Below are positions 60,777-64,000 of a stretch of DNA of 64,000 nt, piece by piece; within the stretch, counting starts at the first letter, position 1, and each line of letters starts with the position of its first letter. Both the position numbers and the translations under genes were made by a program. The stretch comes from Chromohalobacter israelensis (lineage in GTDB: Bacteria; Pseudomonadota; Gammaproteobacteria; Pseudomonadales; Halomonadaceae). Location of the stretch: positions 269,929 to 333,928 of the forward strand of contig JQNW01000005.1 in the NCBI GenBank assembly GCA_000761475.1, given 5' to 3'. Under the pieces are notes generated by a model. That model saw only the letters and a list, made by a program, of their open reading frames with translations. It ran no database searches and was not told the origin of the DNA.

Positions 60777-61772
60777 GTGACGCATATCGCCATGTTCAGT
60801 GCCCAGCCGTATGACCGGCGTTTCTTCGAGGCGGCGAATGCGCGCCATGGTTTCAAGATCGGCTATCACGAGGTGGCGCTCAACGCGGAGAGTGCCGTGC
60901 TGGCCCATGGTGCAGACGGCGTGTGCGCCTTCGTCAACGATACCCTGGATGCCACCGTGCTGACGGCGCTTGCGACCCAGGGCGTGGGGTTCGTGGCCAT
61001 GCGTTGCGCCGGGTTCAACAATGTCGACATCGAGGCCGCCGCACGCTTGGGCATCGCCGTGGTGCGCGTGCCGGCCTACTCGCCCGAGGCGGTGGCCGAG
61101 CATGCCCTGGCCTTGCTGCTGACGCTGAACCGCCGCACGCATCGAGCCTACAATCGCGTACGCGAGGGCAACTTCATGCTCGAGGGCTTGTTGGGCATGA
61201 CGCTGCACGGCAAGACGGTGGGGGTGATCGGGACCGGGCGCATCGGGCTGGCCACGGCACGCATCTTCGCCGGTCTCGGCTGTCGCTTGCTGGGCGAGGA
61301 CCGCTACCCAAGCGAGGCGTTCACGACGCTGGGTGGCGAGTATGTCTCGCGCCGGCGCCTGCTGGCGGAGAGCGATGTGATCAGCTTGCATTGCCCGTTG
61401 ACGGACGATACGCGTTACCTGATCGATGCCGAGGCCCTGGCGGCGATGAAGCCGGGGGCCCTGTTGCTCAACACCTCGCGCGGTGCTCTGGTCGATACGC
61501 GCGCGGTGGTCGACGCGCTCAAGGCGCGCCGTCTGGGCGGGCTGGCCATCGATGTCTACGAGCAGGAAACCTCGTTGTTCTTCCACGACCATTCCGACGA
61601 CATCATCGACGACGATGTCTTTCAGCGTCTGGTGACCTTCCCCAACGTGCTGATCACCGGGCATCAGGGATTTTTCACCCAGGAGGCGCTGGCCGAGATC
61701 GCCGAGGTCACGCTCGACAACGTGGCCTGCGTGCAGCGTGGCGCGCCTTGTGCCAATCGTGTCGACGATTGA
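60777..61772 (+). CDS. ldhA: D-lactate dehydrogenase (2-hydroxyacid dehydrogenase family)
   Basis: A 331-residue NAD-dependent D-2-hydroxyacid dehydrogenase starting at GTG 60777 behind GGGAGG. It has RCAGFNNVD, the NAD motif VGVIGTGRIGLATA, a catalytic Arg in NTSRGALVDT, and ITGHQGFFTQEAL with the catalytic His. FFEAANARHGF and FFHDHSDDIIDDD are typical of the fermentative LdhA type. It reduces pyruvate to D-lactate. The nearby start region overlaps none of the small RNA; the two are divergent, about 80 bases apart, so the Fur-like sequences may affect both. Confidence 0.92.
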   Translation: MTHIAMFSAQPYDRRFFEAANARHGFKIGYHEVALNAESAVLAHGADGVCAFVNDTLDATVLTALATQGVGFVAMRCAGFNNVDIEAAARLGIAVVRVPAYSPEAVAEHALALLLTLNRRTHRAYNRVREGNFMLEGLLGMTLHGKTVGVIGTGRIGLATARIFAGLGCRLLGEDRYPSEAFTTLGGEYVSRRRLLAESDVISLHCPLTDDTRYLIDAEALAAMKPGALLLNTSRGALVDTRAVVDALKARRLGGLAIDVYEQETSLFFHDHSDDIIDDDVFQRLVTFPNVLITGHQGFFTQEALAEIAEVTLDNVACVQRGAPCANRVDD

Positions 61773-61775
61773 CGC

Positions 61776-62690
61776 TCAACTTGCCAGCGCCATCCATGCC
61801 GGCAAGGTCACCATGGCCAGCAGCGTCTGGCCGGTGATCAATGCCGCCATCAGCTCGGCATCGCCGCCGAGCTGGCGGGCGAGGATATACGCCGAGGTGG
61901 CGGTGGGCAGTGCGGCGAACAACAAGGCGATATCCCGACTCACCGGGTCGAGGCCGGTCAGCCAGGCCAGGCTCAACACCACCAGTGGAGTGGCGCCGAG
62001 CTTGAGCGTGGCCGACCACCAGAACGCACGGCCGTGACCGGTCAGCGCACGGGGGCGCAGGGCAACGCCCACGGCGATCAACCCCAGCGGCAGGGCTGCG
62101 CGTCCGGTGAGTTCGACGGCACCGCCCAGCCATCCCGGCAGACCAATACCGCTCAGATTGAGCGTGATGCCGATCACGCAGGCCAGGATCAGGGGGTTGC
62201 GCGCCAGCGCGGCGAAACTGCGTCCGAGGCTCGAGGCGCCCAGGGTACCGGCGGCGATGAAGCCGCCCACGCAGAGGATGTTGGCCAGCGGTACCATCAG
62301 CGCCACGGCGACCGCAGCCACGGTCGCCCCGGCCTGACCGTGCAGGGCGGCGGCCCCGGCCACCCCGACATAGGTGTTGAAGCGCAGCGTGCCCTGAAAC
62401 AGCGAGGTGAACGCCGCCGGCGTCAGTCCCAGGCGATGACGGCCGCACCAGAGCGCCAGCGCGAACAGCGACATGGTGCCCAGCAGTGCCACCGCCAGAC
62501 GCAGGACCGGCACTTGCGCCACATTGGCCGTGGCCAGCGTCGCGATCAGCATCGCGGGAAACAGCAGGAAGTAGATCAGCCGCTCCATGGCGGGCCAGAA
62601 ATCGTCCCCGGGGATCCGCCGCCAGCCCAGCAGGGCACCGAGTAAAATCAACAGGAACAGGGGGCCCAGGGCCTCGTTGACACCGCTCAT
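61776..62690 (-). CDS. AEC family permease
   Basis: A 304-residue protein with ten predicted transmembrane helices in two fives, each with a Asn/Gly/Pro-rich break: LFPAMLIATL, RFNTYVGVAGAAAL and the LPTATSAYILARQLGGD segment near the end, which is the AEC signature. ATG 62690 follows GGAGG. AEC members export auxin-like acids or transport malonate/malate; substrate here is unknown. Its stop is 3 bases after the stop of the convergent ldhA gene. Confidence 0.88.
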   Translation of the reverse strand: MSGVNEALGPLFLLILLGALLGWRRIPGDDFWPAMERLIYFLLFPAMLIATLATANVAQVPVLRLAVALLGTMSLFALALWCGRHRLGLTPAAFTSLFQGTLRFNTYVGVAGAAALHGQAGATVAAVAVALMVPLANILCVGGFIAAGTLGASSLGRSFAALARNPLILACVIGITLNLSGIGLPGWLGGAVELTGRAALPLGLIAVGVALRPRALTGHGRAFWWSATLKLGATPLVVLSLAWLTGLDPVSRDIALLFAALPTATSAYILARQLGGDAELMAALITGQTLLAMVTLPAWMALAS

Positions 62691-62801
62691 CGCGCCTCCG
62701 TGGTCATGACGTTGGCCATGTCCGGCTGCTGGCAAGCCGGCTGGCACACGAACTGGTAAGCTTAGCGCGATGCTCAGGGTGATGGGATTCGACCTAACGA
62801 T

Positions 62802-63293
62802 ATGCAACATCACGAAGAAGATCCGCTCAGGCCGCCGCTGCTCAACCTGTTGACGCTGCTGACGTTGATGACGGTGCTGGTGGCGGCCGGCTACCTGGCC
62901 GATTATTACCTGCGCGATTCACGCGAGGATGTGACCTGGTACCCGCCACGCTGGCATTGCGATCTGCGCGAGGGGCCGTGTCGTACCGATATCGGCTTGA
63001 AGGGAACGCTACGCTTCGGCATGCAGGGGGAGTTCGAATCCTACGAGCCCCTGAGAATCGACGTGCGCACGTCGGGCCTCGACGTGCAGTCGGTGGTCGT
63101 GGAGTTCATCGGGCGCGACATGAACATGGGGCTGACTCGTGTGGAAATGAAACCGATCGGCGAGGGCCATTTCCAGGGTGTCGGCGAATTGCGTCCCTGG
63201 GCAGAGACGGTCATGCCATGGCGTGCTCAGGTCATTCTGGAAACGCCGGATGGGCGCAAGGGTAGCTGGTACGATTTCGACATCCATCGCTAG
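62802..63293 (+). CDS. Membrane-anchored periplasmic protein, unknown function
   Basis: A 163-residue protein: a single transmembrane helix (about residues 14-36, LNLLTLLTLMTVLVAAGYLA) and a periplasmic Ig-like beta domain with a likely disulphide (WHCDLREGPCRT) and a strand pattern YEPLRIDVRTSGLDV...VVVEFIGRDMNMGLTRVEM. It resembles FixH-like or cytochrome oxidase assembly proteins in layout but shows none of their named motifs. It lies just left of the region with DnaA-box-like sequences. Confidence 0.75.
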   Translation: MQHHEEDPLRPPLLNLLTLLTLMTVLVAAGYLADYYLRDSREDVTWYPPRWHCDLREGPCRTDIGLKGTLRFGMQGEFESYEPLRIDVRTSGLDVQSVVVEFIGRDMNMGLTRVEMKPIGEGHFQGVGELRPWAETVMPWRAQVILETPDGRKGSWYDFDIHR

Positions 63294-63316
63294 AGGCAGC
63301 ATGCGCATCAAATGAC

Positions 63317-63585
63317 TTGTCCACATTGTCACGATGTGCATGGTTGCGTGGCTTGTGGGTAAGCCAATACTTACTTCGGCGTGAGACATGTTTCAAAAGG
63401 GTTTTTAAAACCCTTTTAAAACAAATATTTATAGATCAGCCGGCGCATATCGGTGGTGCGTGAAGAGGCATGGACAGGGCGGCAGGAAGACTCTGCAGGG
63501 GCGGAATACCCCGACATTCACGGCTAAGGCACAGACACTCCACAAAACTGTCCACAGGCAGGCGGGGCGATGGGGATGTGGAAAA
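63317..63585. other. AT-rich region with four DnaA-box-like sequences, candidate origin
   Basis: TTGTCCACA at 63317-63325, TGTGGGTAA at 63354-63362 and TGTGGAAAA at 63577-63585 each differ by one base from TTATCCACA or its complement; CTGTCCACA at 63548-63556 differs by two. Between them, 63391-63434 is almost purely A/T with the palindromic TTTTAAAACCC/GGGTTTTTAAAA pattern. This is the form of a bacterial oriC, but no dnaA, mnmG or rpmH gene is in the window to confirm it. Confidence 0.45.
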
Positions 63586-63609
63586 GACGTCTGCGGATGT
63601 CGGCGGGAA

Positions 63610-64000
63610 ATCGAGTAGGAGGGGGAGTCGCCTCCCCCGTCCTCTCACACCACCGTACGTACCGTTCGGTATACGGCGGTTCATGAAGAACGGCTAAGCC
63701 CTCTTGCCGTGTCGAGTACCGAGATCAGCCCCTGCTGCTCGAACCACTTCCGTGGCAGGGCCTGATTCATGTGCGAGGCGCCCGCATTCCACCAAGGACC
63801 TCGCCCATTCCCCGCTGACTTCCTGGCACGGGGCTCGTCCAACCCTAGCGCCAGGAGTTTCCGACGCCGGGTGCCTGGACGTTTCCACTGCCGCCAAATC
63901 ACGCAGCGCAAGCGTCGGCGTACCCATTGATCCAGCGCTTCCAGGGGACGCTTCACATCGACGAGGCTGAAGTAGCTGGCCCAGCCGCGTAGGACGGGGG
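63610..64000 (-). mobile_element. Group II intron, 3' part (minus strand)
   Basis: Downstream of the maturase on the minus strand, a domain V-like hairpin (GAACCGCCGTAT...ACGTACGGTGGT region, about 63684-63646) is followed by a domain VI hairpin GACGGGGGAGG/CTCCCCCTCCTA, ending near 63610 (CTACTCGAT). This is the 3' end of a bacterial group II intron. The rest runs off the right edge. Confidence 0.75.
63681..64000 (-). CDS. ltrA: Group II intron reverse transcriptase/maturase, C-terminal part
   Basis: The frame is open to the window edge and so the start is outside. The visible 106 residues are the maturase end: RGWASYFSLVDVKRPLEALD, then DQWVRRRLRCVIWRQWKRP (thumb/X domain), LALGLDEPRARKSAGNGRGP and WWNAGASHMNQALPRKWF, a typical ending of intron-encoded proteins without the H-N-H domain. 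It assists splicing and target-primed insertion. No frameshift is visible in the part present. Confidence 0.93.
   Translation of the reverse strand, partial: PVLRGWASYFSLVDVKRPLEALDQWVRRRLRCVIWRQWKRPGTRRRKLLALGLDEPRARKSAGNGRGPWWNAGASHMNQALPRKWFEQQGLISVLDTARGLSRSS

Overview
The window reads as a piece of chromosome from a GC-rich, salt-adapted gammaproteobacterium, most likely Halomonadaceae (Chromohalobacter/Halomonas type). This rests on the rph-crc-pyrE neighbourhood (a Pseudomonas/Halomonas arrangement), strong Shine-Dalgarno starts, a carnitine/betaine catabolic cluster and an osmolyte-binding transport protein. No database search was possible; names come from motif and domain recognition.

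Layout. (1) 1 to about 13300 is an accessory island cut by the left window edge. It carries an IS256-family element that has broken merA, the remaining mer genes (merF, merP, merT and divergent merR with a textbook operator), a degenerate helicase-like protein, an XRE regulator, an inovirus Gp2-type replication protein, a zinc-ribbon/glycine-zipper protein, a DUF932 gene cleanly interrupted by an IS5-family element, an ERF plus YqaJ recombination pair, an AlpA regulator and a P4-type tyrosine integrase. It abuts the 3' end of yicC, a known integration site for mobilizable islands. (2) 13295-25814 is core chromosome: yicC, rph, crc (an ExoIII-fold protein without catalytic residues), pyrE, a YfaZ-like porin, trmL, rep, a CitE-like lyase, tRNA-Arg(CCG), dbpA, a RIO kinase and a Fur-box TonB receptor. 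(3) 25873-37316 is a quaternary-amine/osmolyte block: hyi, the carnitine operon cdhC-cdhA-cdhB, a gamma-butyrobetaine dioxygenase-like gene, the regulator cdhR, an orphan binding protein (caiX-like), an IS1341-type tnpB element, then a DddP-like metalloenzyme, a BesD/HalD-like Fe(II)/2-oxoglutarate oxygenase and a LysR regulator.

(4) 37403-48633 holds an ankyrin protein, glnK-amtB-glnK with a sigma-54 promoter and paired NtrC sites, ubiK, comM, a four-gene minus-strand group and malate synthase G. (5) 48861-55829 is a visibly AT-richer copper/metal island: cytochrome b561, a DUF411 protein, a 44-residue membrane protein, a cupredoxin, a two-component system, a CopA-type multicopper oxidase and CopB. 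(6) 56012-63293 returns to core genes (thiS, thiG, trmB, ldhA, transporters) and contains what I read as a Fur-controlled PrrF-like small RNA at 60581-60697. (7) The right end has an AT-rich stretch with DnaA-box-like sequences and the 3' end of a group II intron whose maturase runs off the window.

How the genes work together. gamma-Butyrobetaine is expected to go to carnitine, dehydrocarnitine and glycine betaine through the 29313-30572 oxygenase and CdhA/CdhC/CdhB, with import through a CaiX-like receptor that needs an ABC core encoded elsewhere. The adjacent DddP-like/oxygenase/LysR trio is the most likely undescribed small pathway: the DddP-like protein keeps all six metal ligands but appears to lack the residue I recall as its catalytic Asp. 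Nitrogen signalling (PII/AmtB), copper handling and iron regulation (Fur box, PrrF-like RNA) form three further coherent modules.
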